Source: Mactra quadrangularis
Lineage: Eukaryota; Mollusca; Bivalvia; Venerida; Mactridae
Length of the DNA: 64,000 nt
Direction: 5' to 3'
Assembly (NCBI GenBank): GCA_025267735.1
Contig: CM046301.1
Coordinates: forward strand, 66,545,872-66,609,871
A model generated the notes under the pieces. The model searched no databases. It was not told where the DNA came from and saw only the letters and a program-made list of their open reading frames with translations. The translations under genes and the position numbers were made by a program. Positions 47,201 through 56,687 of the stretch are shown here, piece after piece (the stretch's first letter is position 1; each line of letters starts with the position of its first letter).

Positions 47201-50200
47201 GACATCCTTCTGCTATAAATAAATACACGTAATCTTAATTAATTTAAAAACTGAATCACAAAATCAAACTGGCAATAGAATAAGCTTTCTTTTGATGTAT
47301 ATATGAGTGAATAACTCGACTTAATTTGGACAAAATATATGTTTATATGTCAAGTTCGTAAATTCACCCGACCACAGTTTGGTTTGATTTTTTCATTGAA
47401 ATGTGCGAAAACATGCTAATTACTGAGTCATATTGTAATCCTAAATTTAGGCAAAACATGTGATATTATGCATCATTTTAAAGCTGATTGTTGTAAAAAT
47501 GTTTTGACGGGTACATTTTGAACAGCAAATAAATAATAAGGGCCTGGTGAGTAAACAAAACAGGCCCATTTTCGAATGTGAATTTTGTGTTCGACTGACA
47601 TCCTTCTGCTGTTATTTAACACATGTTTTATTAATCATTTCATCTATCTGTTCACGAAATCAAATTTTATATAGAACAAGCGTTAATCTGGTATATAGAT
47701 GTGCGATAAACTCTATTTAATTGCGACAAATTATACGTTAATATATCGAGTACGAAAATTCTCAGTGCGGAAGTTCGGTTCGATATTTTCCTTAAAAAAG
47801 TGCCAATACATGCTATTCACCGAGTCTTATTTTAAGCCCCAAATTAAGACAGAATATGCGATATTATGCATCATTTTAAAGCTAATACATAGAAAAAGGT
47901 TTAGACAGGTCGATTTAGAATTATTGTAAAAGATTAACAGCTAGACGAGTGTATAAAGTAGCCCTATTTTCGGACGTACATTTCGGTTTGAGTGACTTCC
48001 TTCTGCTATAAATAAATACACGTAATCTTAATTAATTTCAAAACTAAATCGCAAAATCAAACTAACAATAGAATAAGCTTTCATTTGATGTATAAATGAG
48101 TGAATAACTCGACTTAATTTGGACAAAATTTATGTGTTTATGTCAAGTTCGTAAATTTATCCGACCACAGTTTGGTTTGATTTTTTCATTGAAATGTGCG
48201 AAAACATGCTAATTACTGAATCTTATTGTAAGCCTAAATTTAGGCAAAACATGTGATATTATGCATCATTTTAAAGCTGATTGTTGTAAAAATGTTTTGA
48301 CGGGTACATTTTGAACAGCAAATAAATAATAAGGGCCTGGTGAGTAAACAAAACAGGCCCATTTTCGAATGTGAATTTTGTGTTCGACTGACATCCTTCT
48401 GCTGTTATTCAACACATGTTTTATTAATCATTTTATCTATCTGTTCACAAAATCAAATTTTATATAGAACAAGCTTTAATCTGGTATAAAGATGTGCGAT
48501 AAACTCTATTTAATTGCGACAAATTATACGTTAATATATCGAGTACGAAAATTCTCAGTGCGGAAGTTCGGTTCGATATTTTCCTTAAAAAAGTGCCAAT
48601 ACATGCTATTTCCCGAGTCTTATTTTAAGCCACAATTAAGACAAAATATGCGATATTATGCATCATTTTAAAGCTTATACATAGAAAAAGGTTTAGACAG
48701 GTCGATTTTGAATTTTTGTAAAAGAAAAACAACAAGACGAGTGTATAAAGTAGCCCTATTTTCGGACGTACATTTCGGTTTGAGTGACATCCTTCTGCTA
48801 TAAATAAATACACGTAATCTTAATTAATTTAAAAACTGAATCACAAAATCAAACTGGCAATAGAATAAGCTTTCTTTTGATGTATATATGAGTGAATAAC
48901 TCGACTTAATTTGGACAAAATATATGTTTATATGTCAAGTTCGTAAATTCACCCGACCACAGTTTGGTTTGATTTTTTCATTGAAATGTGCGAAAACATG
49001 CTAATTACTGAGTCATATTGTAAGCCTAAATTTAGGCAAAACATGTGATATTATGCATCATTTTAAAGCTGATTGTTGTAAAAATGTTTTGACGGGTACA
49101 TTTTGAACAGCAAATAAATAATAAGGGCCTGGTGAGTAAACAAAACAGGCCCATTTTCGAATGTGAATTTTGTGTTCGACTGACATCCTTCTGCTGTTAT
49201 TTAACACATGTTTTATTAATCATTTCATCTATCTGTTCACGAAATCAAATTTTATATAGAACAAGCTTTAATCTGGTATATAGATGTGCGATAAACTCTA
49301 TATAATTGCGACAAATTATACGTTAATATATCGAGTACGAAAATTCTCAGTGCGGAAGTTCGGTTCGATATTTTCCTTAAAAAAGTGCCAATACATGCTA
49401 TTTACCGAGTCTTATTTTAAGCCCCAATTAAGACAGAATATGCGATATTATGCATCATTTTAAAGCTAATACATAGAAAAAGGTTTAGACAGGTCGATTT
49501 TGAATTTTTGTAAAAGAATAACAACAAGACGAGTGTATAAAGTAGCCCTATTTTCGGACGTACATTTCGGTTTGAGTGACATCCTTCTGCTATAAATAAA
49601 TACACGTAATCTTAATTAATTTAAAAACTGAATCGCAAAATCAAACTGGCAATAGAATAAGCTTTTATTTGATGTATAAATGAGTGAATAGCTCGACTTA
49701 ATTTGGAAAAAATATATGTTTATATGTCAGGTTCGTAAATTTACCCGACCACAGTTTGGTTTGATTTTTTCATTGAAATGTGCGGAAACGTGCTAATTAC
49801 CGAGTCTTATTGTAAGCCTTAAATTAGGCAAAACATGTGATATTATGCATCATTTTAAAGCTGATTGTTGTAAAAATGTTTTGACGGGTACATTTTGAAG
49901 AGTAAATAAATAATAAGGGCCTGGTGAGTAAACAAAACAGGCCCATTTTCGACTGTGAATTTTGTGTTCGACTGACATCCTTCTGCTGTTAATAAACACA
50001 TGTTTTATTAATCATTCATCTATCTGTTCACAAAATCAAATTTTATATAGAACAAGCTTAAATTTGGTATATAGATGTGCGATAAACTCAATTTAATTGC
50101 GACAAATTATATGTATATTTATCGAGTACGAAAATTCTCAGTGCGGAAGTTCGATTCGATATTTTCAATAAAAAAGTGCGAATACGTGCTATTTACCGAG

Positions 50201-50757
50201 TCTTATTTTAAGCCACAATTCAGAAAAAAACACATGATATTATGCATCATTTTAAAGCTTATACATAGAAAAAGGCTTCGACAGGTCGTTTTTGAATTTT
50301 CGTAAGATAATAATAGCAAGACGAGTGCATAAAGTAGCCCTATTTTCGGACGTACATTTCGGTTTGAGTGACATCCTTCTGCTACTAATAAATACACGTA
50401 TTTTAAATTAATTTACCAACCAAATCACACAACCTGACTGGCAATATAATAAGCTTTCTTTTGGTGTATAAATGAGTGAATAACTCGTCTTAATTTGGAC
50501 AAAATATATGTTTATATATCAAGTTCGTTAATTCGCCCGACCACAGTTTGGTTTGATTTTTTCATTGAAATGTGCGAAAACATGCTTATTACCGAGTCTT
50601 ATTTTAAGCCACAATTTAGACAAAACTTGTGATATTATGCATCATTTTAAAGCAGATTGTTTGAAAAATGTTTTGACGGGTACATTTTGAACAGTAAACA
50701 AATAATAAGGGCCTGGTGAGTGAACAAAACAGGCCCTATTTCGATTGTGAATTTTGT
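44253..50757 (+). repeat. Left arm: 396-bp satellite in A/B dimers and 1585-bp higher-order repeat
   Basis: Monomer boundaries (GAGTCTTATT-like) fall at 44653, 45048, 45445, 45840, 46237, 46633, 47030, 47425, 47822, 48218, 48615, 49010, 49407, 49802, 50198 and 50594, steps of 395-397 bp. Two diverged monomer types alternate: A with GACATCCTTCTGCTATAA and B with GACATCCTTCTGCTGTTA, giving a 792-bp dimer. The 1585-bp blocks 45840-47424 and 47425-49009 are almost identical. ATTATGCATCATTTTAAAGC is kept in essentially every monomer of both types. Short frames of 62-76 codons recur per unit and are probably by-products. Confidence 0.95.
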
Positions 50758-50767
50758 GTTCGATTGA
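50758..50767 (+). repeat. Left 10-bp target duplication of foldback-like element
   Basis: GTTCGATTGA, repeated exactly at 56231-56240. The satellite consensus at this point reads GTTCGACTGA, and both copies share the same T variant, so both derive from one unit. Confidence 0.85.
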
Positions 50768-50771
50768 ATTA

Positions 50772-50906
50772 GGGACAAAACGGACCATGAGACGAAACGG
50801 ACCATGCCAAAACGGACCAAAGTAGGGACGAAACGGACCATATTTGTGGGACAAAACGGACCATAGTCGGGACAAAACGGACCATTGTCGGGACAAAACG
50901 GACCAT
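50772..50906 (+). repeat. Left terminal inverted repeat (7 subrepeats)
   Basis: Seven variants of (GGGA/GAGA)C(A/G)AAACGGACCA(T/A), spaced 15-23 bp. The order of the variants is the same in the right end on the opposite strand. Confidence 0.93.
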
Positions 50907-50954
50907 GAGAAACAAGAAATGTCTTTAAAAAAGACAAACGGCGTCGATTTAAAA

Positions 50955-50995
50955 ACAAGAGGGCCCAAAGGGCCCTGTGTGCTCACCTGAGGAAA
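50955..50995 (-). repeat. GGGCCCAAAGGGCCC repeat tail
   Basis: ACAAGAGGGCCCAAAGGGCC followed by CTGTGTGCTCACCTGAGG. I recall near-identical motifs as widespread repeat ends in bivalve genomes; that is memory, not a search. It abuts the 3' side of the minus-strand fragment at 51021-51263. Confidence 0.55.
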
Positions 50996-51020
50996 AGGTC
51001 AAAGGTCACAGAAGAGCCAT

Positions 51021-51263
51021 TTACATAGGACCACTAATGTTAAAACCTATTTTTTGACGTGGTGATGGATTGCCAGATTCCGTTAGTATTTGCTCATACA
51101 AGTTGTGACCACGCATCATCACTTCATCAACAACATTTGCAGACCAGTTCCACAGACTTGGCACATGATTGCCTACCGTAAACAATATGACAGCCAATGC
51201 AATTGCCGTACACTGATAACCACAGGGAATTGTCAAGTTACCTCCCTTTGATTTTTCCAACAT
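51021..51263 (-). pseudogene. Fragment of transposon-associated protein, possibly cysteine-protease-like
   Basis: An 80-codon minus-strand frame containing NLTIPCGYQCTAIALAVILF and VVDEVMMRGHNLYEQIL. The G-QCTA pattern followed by a hydrophobic helix, and a later GN/GH-LYE-I motif, reminds me of papain-like (OTU or viral-tegument-type) protease domains found in some large invertebrate transposons. This is a weak, memory-based resemblance. The frame begins at an internal Met and stops just before a repeat tail, so at best it is a remnant. It has no intact neighbouring coding sequence. Confidence 0.35.
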
Positions 51264-52144
51264 ACCTTTAATATACTTATATACAAGGGGTACAACTGCG
51301 TTTACTAGACCGATTCATCTAGATTTCTTATTTTGTGGCTCACAAAAAATACTGATACCCTAGTAGCACTTTAACCGCACGATTAAATTGATTAAACATA
51401 ACTCTTCGAGCTATGAATATTAAATGTTAACACTCGCCAACAAAAACAATTCTTTTTGACAAATAATTTTTAGATATTCAAAATATGAATTTCAAGACCT
51501 TTCTAGTGATATAAAATGCAAAATTGTTTGATGAAAAATGACTTAGTAATTGCAATTTTAAAATTACTGTGTTTTCATTGTATTTACTCGCTATCATTTC
51601 TTGCCAACCAGCGAACGGTTACCTGTAGTCTTTATCAGCTCCTTATTACTATTTATAGACATCATAACAATAACAATGAACTGGTCTATATGTGGAGCTG
51701 TGACTCTCAAAGTGTAAACCCCGGAAACTGGACGTAGTGAGGCTAATTTAATAATTATTGGGTAATATGTCAGACTTTTTACTAGAAACCGGTTCACATC
51801 TGGAGACGTAATTCATTTTACCCATAAAATATTGTGTTTGACACGTAACTTTTTATTGTTACAAAATAAAAAAACACTTTGGAAAGCAATAGAAGTCTAC
51901 CCAAAAAAAATAATCTACGAACGAAGCAAAATTTCGTAAAACACTGCATTACAATAGTGTGGCCTTTATTTTTTCGCGCGTGTCAGGGCCATCCAATCGA
52001 AGAGGGGGTTTTCTCTGTTTCCCCCGTACGTCATTCTCAGTGCTTATAAAATCATCCAATAGAACGGCGGATTTCCGAAATCCCAGAGACGTCATTATAC
52101 AGAAATGTAGATCAAAATCCAGCTTAGACAGCTACGCCGAATTA
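51264..52144. other. Foldback interior, no gene recognised
   Basis: AT-rich sequence with one more GC-balanced block (about 51950-52130, containing TTTTCGCGCGTGTCAGGGCC). No coding sequence or repeat that I recognise. Confidence 0.5.
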
Positions 52145-52590
52145 TATATTATTATGTGCGTGATAAATAGCATCTTATATCTCTTTTATGTCTTAGTATA
52201 ATTAAATTGTGTGTAAATAGTAATTAAAACAGCCTCAATAGTGATTAACAGTTTTCGTGTTGTTTGTGCGTTGTTTTTAAGTTATACTGTGTCCTCCTCG
52301 GGACAAAACGGACCATTGTCGGGACAAAACGGACCATAAGAAAAAATATAACCATTATTATTATAAATCATTATGTGTGTGATTAATTTGTGTGTAAATA
52401 GTAATTAAAATAGGCTCAATTGTGATTGACAGTTTGTGTGTTGTTTGTGTGTTGTTTTTAAGCTTTTCTGTGCCGTTTCTTTGAGCTACTTAGCTAATAC
52501 ATCAGAGTGATTTAACTTGTTCCAGATAGCTATTCTGTGTCCTCATCGGCGTTTCCTTGAGCTAAGTAGCTAATAGATCAGAGCGATATA
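52145..52590 (+). repeat. Duplicated blocks around an internal copy of the foldback terminal unit
   Basis: Two internal CGGGACAAAACGGACCAT units (52299-52337) are followed by AAGAAAAAATATA, the same inner flank as the right terminal repeat. On both sides lie copies of a block of about 115 bp (TGTGTGTAAATAGTAATTAA ... GTTGTTTTTAAG). A second pair, GAGCTACTTAGCTAATACAT and GAGCTAAGTAGCTAATAGAT, follows at about 52490-52590. Confidence 0.8.
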
Positions 52591-53561
52591 ATTTGAAGTT
52601 GCTTTTATATAGTCCAGCACAGGTTCCTTCCTATGTACTGCACGCCTCATATAACTCTGGGAAATGATTATATGATGACAAACTTGTTCCAGATAAATTA
52701 TAATTACTAATACGCACAGTTACACAGATCATTCTCGTACCCAGAGGTTGTCATGATTCTAGATAGTTTTTAAAATTCTTATTGCTGCTGGGAACAATAA
52801 TGACTCGTGATAAGAAAAAAAAAGGAGAAAAACTATTAAAATGATATACTTTATTATAAATTCATCATCAATAATATATAGAGAATATTAGGTTAGTGCC
52901 AATCTGTATCTAGTTTATCCGGCAAGAATGAATTTAAACAAAAATGAGAACTAAAATGAAATAATCTTATGTTATATTTTTTGTGTTACAAATGTCCAAT
53001 AAAGACAAATTATCGGAATTAATGGAAAAAAACTATATGTCACCTATCACCTGTCATTTAAAGCTGACGCTCATAAAAAACGTGTGAAAATTTCCCGCCA
53101 AAATAAGTAAAAAAACGTCATGTTTCAGACAGATGCCTGAAAGATGCCTATAAAGATAAGTATTACAATAATTTACAATGAATCATTGAAAGATAGATAA
53201 ATAATTAAGATAAAAGTATTAAAAGACCGGCACAATTTTTGGATACAATATATCACACTTCTGACAGACATAAAATAGATGAAAATCGTACATTAAGTGT
53301 ACATTAAGTATTCTAAATAAACAAGTATTAAAGGTAACACTTATCGTTCAATACAACCACGAATCATTCATACAAGGTGATAATTGAATAGTGAACTTGT
53401 TCAAATTGTTCCGCGTTAATTGTTCTTCTAGTTAAAGAATGTACTAGTTTATATAACATTATTACACAAAGAATCTTAGGCTATCAGTGTTGGATACAAT
53501 ATATCATAATTAAATACGTAAACATAAGATTTAATTTCAATTATGATCTACTAATTTGTAT
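52591..53561. other. Foldback interior, AT-rich, no gene seen
   Basis: About 970 bp of AT-rich DNA between the duplicated blocks and the LINE tail; nothing recognised. Confidence 0.55.
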
Positions 53562-53874
53562 CAGAACAGAACAGAACAGAACAGAACTTTATTAACATTC
53601 ACAAGTTATATACATAACAATATGTGAGAAGTAAATACATATTAATATACATAGAAAATTCAAATATTATACAAATTAATGAGAAGGGTGTATACATTTA
53701 GAAAAAAAGGTAAAACGAAAGTCAATGTCGATAAAGTGGTACATAATTTTCCATTTAAGAGAGAGGGAAGTGGTTAAGCTTATATCTAAGAAAGATAATA
53801 TAAAACAGAAAATGAGAAGGGGAAATAACATCAAAATTTATTTAAGATTATCCTGATAAAGAAACAAAGTTTTG
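53562..53874 (-). mobile_element. LINE 3' untranslated region with (TTCTG)n tail
   Basis: On the minus strand the sequence after the LINE stop codon ends in AATAAAGTTCTGTTCTGTTC, a short tandem TTCTG tail typical of CR1/Jockey-type non-LTR elements that end in microsatellites, not poly(A). It marks the 3' end of the insertion. Confidence 0.7.
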
Positions 53875-55667
53875 TTAACTCAGTTTACAAGAAGATGAAG
53901 ACAATAACGATTTAAATGTGTTTTCTGGATCTAAAGTAAAGTTCGGATAGCCGAGGTATTTTATTCTTTCATTTTTTAAAGATTTGCAGTGTAGTAAATA
54001 ATGGATTTCAGTGCCGACTATACTGTCATTACATAATGTGCAGAGTCTATCATCGTAAGGTGTTCCGTCGTGACGTCCTGTCTCAAAAGGTAATAAGTAG
54101 GGCTGCAACGATTCGATTCGATACATCGAAACTCGATTGCAAGGTTGCCGATTCGATTTCGATTCGGGACCCGCGCATTTCGATTCGATACTGACTTTTA
54201 TGTGTCTACATAAGTTATAACGATAAAAGCAAAGGCGCACCTAAAAGTCAAAATATACGTTGACAGTGAAACTGGGTTTCACTTTGTTACATTTCTGTTA
54301 AATTTCCATTACGATTTTATGTAGCATGATTGGAAACTCAGTTCCAAATATACATTCTATAGTATTTGCCAATTGGGTCGGTGTGATTAAATTTTACCTG
54401 TTCTGAGAAACTGGAAGATTTTAGGCTCCGCATGCGCAAGCCAAGTTTTGTTGTCAGTTTATTCAAATTTAAATAGTTTTGCATGTACAGTGTATGTTTA
54501 ACTAATATGTACAATAGTATACCAAGAACTGAATCTTTCTACAATATATGATCCATGCTGTCTTTACATTTTAAGTCGATATTACATTAATTATACATTT
54601 TCGCGACCTTTACATTCGTACCCAATCCATTTCGTACTTGAATAAAGCAAATATTAATTATCAGATTTTTGAGTTTCGTGTTATCCAAATATTGTAACAA
54701 TTTTATTCAATTAATATTATTTAGTTTTAAGCTCAAATATATGTATAAATGCATATTTGTAGTAAATGGTATTAATAAAAGAATCGAATCGAAAAAAATC
54801 GATTCGAAAAAAAAAATAATCGAATCGCATCGAATCGACTTTCCGGTGAATCGTTGCAGCACTAGTAATAAGTGATTAGCGGTTCTAAATTTAAATAAAG
54901 TGATAATATCATGTGATTCTAGCAGTGTGAAGTATTGTTCAAAAGAAAGGTGGTCTTTAAACTTCAGATAGGATAAGCCTTTATTAGACTGGGAAAGTTT
55001 TGCATGCCAATTTTGGTTATATTGATCGATAAGCGTCTTACGAATTTGCTTGTGTATATTTTTATCGGTTATGAAAAATTGGTTTTCCCATAAGTCAGGG
55101 CGACCGGCCGTTTCTAGGACTTGTTTAATCATGTGTGGCCACCTAAACTTTGCAAGAGGTGAGTTGCTCGTAACCATGTACTGGAACAATTGAAGAGAAA
55201 GTTTGTCATGTTTGCCCGTCACGAGTCGGTTCCAGAAAGCTATCATTCGCGATTTGATGTTTATTTCAATCGGATAACGACCGAGCTCGCCGTGCAAAAA
55301 CATTATAGGTGTAGATCGGCGCGCTTTAGTGATTTTACGGAGAAATGAATTATGTATTTTTTCAATCATATAAAGATTTTCAAATTTCACTGCCATACGT
55401 GAGAACTGGTAAAACTGTGTGGTCAAATAGTTTGATAATTAAATCTATAGGTAAATTCGCGTTACTCTACCGAGTAAATAGTAAGTGTAATGCTTTATTT
55501 GCTTGTTCACAGACTCGTTTACGTGCTTTTAAAAAGGAGCCGTTCTTGGAGAATATAACGCCTAGGTATGTATAGCAGTCGGCGATTTCGAGCGGTTCAT
55601 TACCTAATTTAAAAGAAAATTGATGAGTTGAATGTAAGGATTTCAGTTTGAAAGCAATAATTATCAT
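53875..55667 (-). pseudogene. Decayed non-LTR retrotransposon (LINE) reverse transcriptase, C-terminal part
   Basis: Minus-strand fragments carry features of the RT C-terminus: DCYTYLGVIFSKNGSF (RT thumb region), a TYGSEI motif, LHGELGRYPIEINIKSRMI, and a terminal Cys/His cluster, CTLCNDSIVGTEIHYLLHC. It is broken by an in-frame TAG near 55464, a frameshift near 55382 and the 767-bp hAT insertion (54098-54864). Without that insertion and one duplicate, the frame around it is continuous. The endonuclease and catalytic RT motifs are absent, so it is 5'-truncated at about 55670. Family most like CR1/Jockey-type LINEs. Confidence 0.82.
54090..54872. mobile_element. hAT-like MITE with perfect 8-bp target duplication
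   Basis: The element is 54098-54864 (767 bp). Its left end is TAGGGCTGCAACGATTC and its right end, opposite strand, is TAGTGCTGCAACGATTC: one mismatch in 17. The flanking GTAATAAG copies (54090-54097 and 54865-54872) are identical 8-bp duplications, the hAT signature. Subterminal ATTCGATTCGAT repeats occur on both sides. No transposase; a non-autonomous element inserted in the LINE coding region. Confidence 0.92.
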
Positions 55668-55930
55668 CGGTTTGGTGTAAATTAAAGATTAATTTGTCAA
55701 TGAAAGAGACAAACAAACAATTTTATTCAATTGGGTATCATTAATTATCAAATGTAAGGATATCACTTTGAAGTCAATTATTGTCCTAATTTTGATGTTA
55801 TTTAAAAAAAAAAAACAATGAAATAAACTAACAAAAAATATTTTTCCATTCTAGTCAATAATTGTCATCAGTTTGGTGTTATTTAAGATAAGAAGTTTTC
55901 CATGAAAAAACAAACAAACAAAAAATAACA
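55632..55930 (+). repeat. Diverged tandem repeat of about 105-120 bp, three units
   Basis: Units share AATGTAAGGATTTCAGTTTG, then GTCAATAATTGTCATCAGTT and GGTGTTATTTAAG. The first unit overlaps the 5' edge of the LINE remnant, so the duplication probably arose after LINE truncation. Confidence 0.65.
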
Positions 55931-56089
55931 CAATTACTCAATAGTTATTATTGTAATTGTTTGCAAGGGTGGAATAAAGATAAGTTGTGTTTTGTTATGA
56001 AAAATATCAATATTTTTACTCTTTACTACTTCAACTTTTATTTCATTAAATCAATATATTTTTGTTTAGTAATATAATATATTTTTCTT
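55931..56089. other. Foldback interior next to right terminal repeat
   Basis: AT-rich, nothing recognised. Confidence 0.5.
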
Positions 56090-56224
56090 ATGGTCCGTTT
56101 TGTCCCGACAATGGTCCGTTTTGTCCCCACTATGGTCCGTTTTGTCCCACAAATATGGTCCGTTTCGTCCCTACTTTGGTCCGTTTTGGCATGGTCCGTT
56201 TCGTCTCATGGTCCGTTTTGTCCC
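56090..56224 (-). repeat. Right terminal inverted repeat (7 subrepeats)
   Basis: Reverse complement of 50772-50906 with one visible difference (AGTGGGG against AGTCGGG in the sixth unit). Same length, 135 bp. Confidence 0.93.
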
Positions 56225-56230
56225 GGTACC

Positions 56231-56240
56231 GTTCGATTGA
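56231..56240 (+). repeat. Right 10-bp target duplication of foldback-like element
   Basis: GTTCGATTGA, identical to 50758-50767; the interrupted satellite monomer resumes directly with CATCCTTCTGCTG. Confidence 0.85.
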
Positions 56241-56431
56241 CATCCTTCTGCTGTTAATAAAAGCATGTTTTATTAATTATTTCACCAATGTATTCACAAA
56301 ATCAAATTTTATATAGAACAAGGTTTGTTTTGGTGTATAAATGTGAGATTAACTCATTTTAATTGCGACAAAATATATGTATTTAAATATATCAAGTACG
56401 AAAATTCTCAGTACGAAAGTTCGGTTCGAAT
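56241..56431 (+). repeat. End of left satellite arm (B monomer) after the foldback insertion
   Basis: Continues the interrupted B monomer in the left-arm orientation (CATCCTTCTGCTGTTAATAA ... GAAAATTCTCAGTACGAAAG), diverged from the array consensus. Confidence 0.85.
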
Positions 56432-56687
56432 TTTTCTCACATTTGTATACCAAAAGAAAGCTTGTTCTATATATAATTTTATTATAGATTGAATAGATTG
56501 GTGAAGTAATTTTATAAAAGATGCATTTATTAATAGCAGAAGGATGTCGAACTGTCGAACAAAAGTATACATTTGAAAATGGGCCTGTTTTGTCCACTCG
56601 CAGTGCCCTTATTGTTGACTTATTTTTCAAAATGTACCCGTGAAAACATTTTCCAAACAATCAGCCTGAAAATGATGAAATTCTGAC
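56432..56687 (-). repeat. First satellite segment in inverted orientation
   Basis: From about 56432 the satellite reads as its reverse complement (ATACCAAAAGAAAGCTTGTT, AGCAGAAGGATGTCGAAC, AATGGGCCTGTTTTGTCC). The turn-around is a local inverted repeat with about 80 bp of spacer. Confidence 0.85.

Larger units (their letters stand above)
50768..56230. mobile_element. Foldback-like element with long repeat-built inverted ends, 5.46 kb
   Basis: The ends are 135-bp inverted repeats (50772-50906 and 56090-56224), each made of seven units around GGGACAAAACGGACCAT; by eye they differ at one position. It is flanked by a perfect 10-bp target duplication inside a satellite monomer. Long inverted ends made of short tandem units plus a 9-10 bp duplication fit foldback or Mutator-like elements. 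No transposase was recognised. The interior holds a protease-like fragment, duplicated AT-rich blocks, a decayed LINE and a nested hAT MITE, so it appears non-autonomous with captured older sequence. Confidence 0.82.

Noticed and set aside
50642..50986. Frames rich in GPF/WSVLS repeats across the foldback terminal repeat
   Set aside because: They are translations of the GGGACAAAACGGACCAT tandem units, and the same peptide pattern appears at 56062-56316 in the mirrored end.
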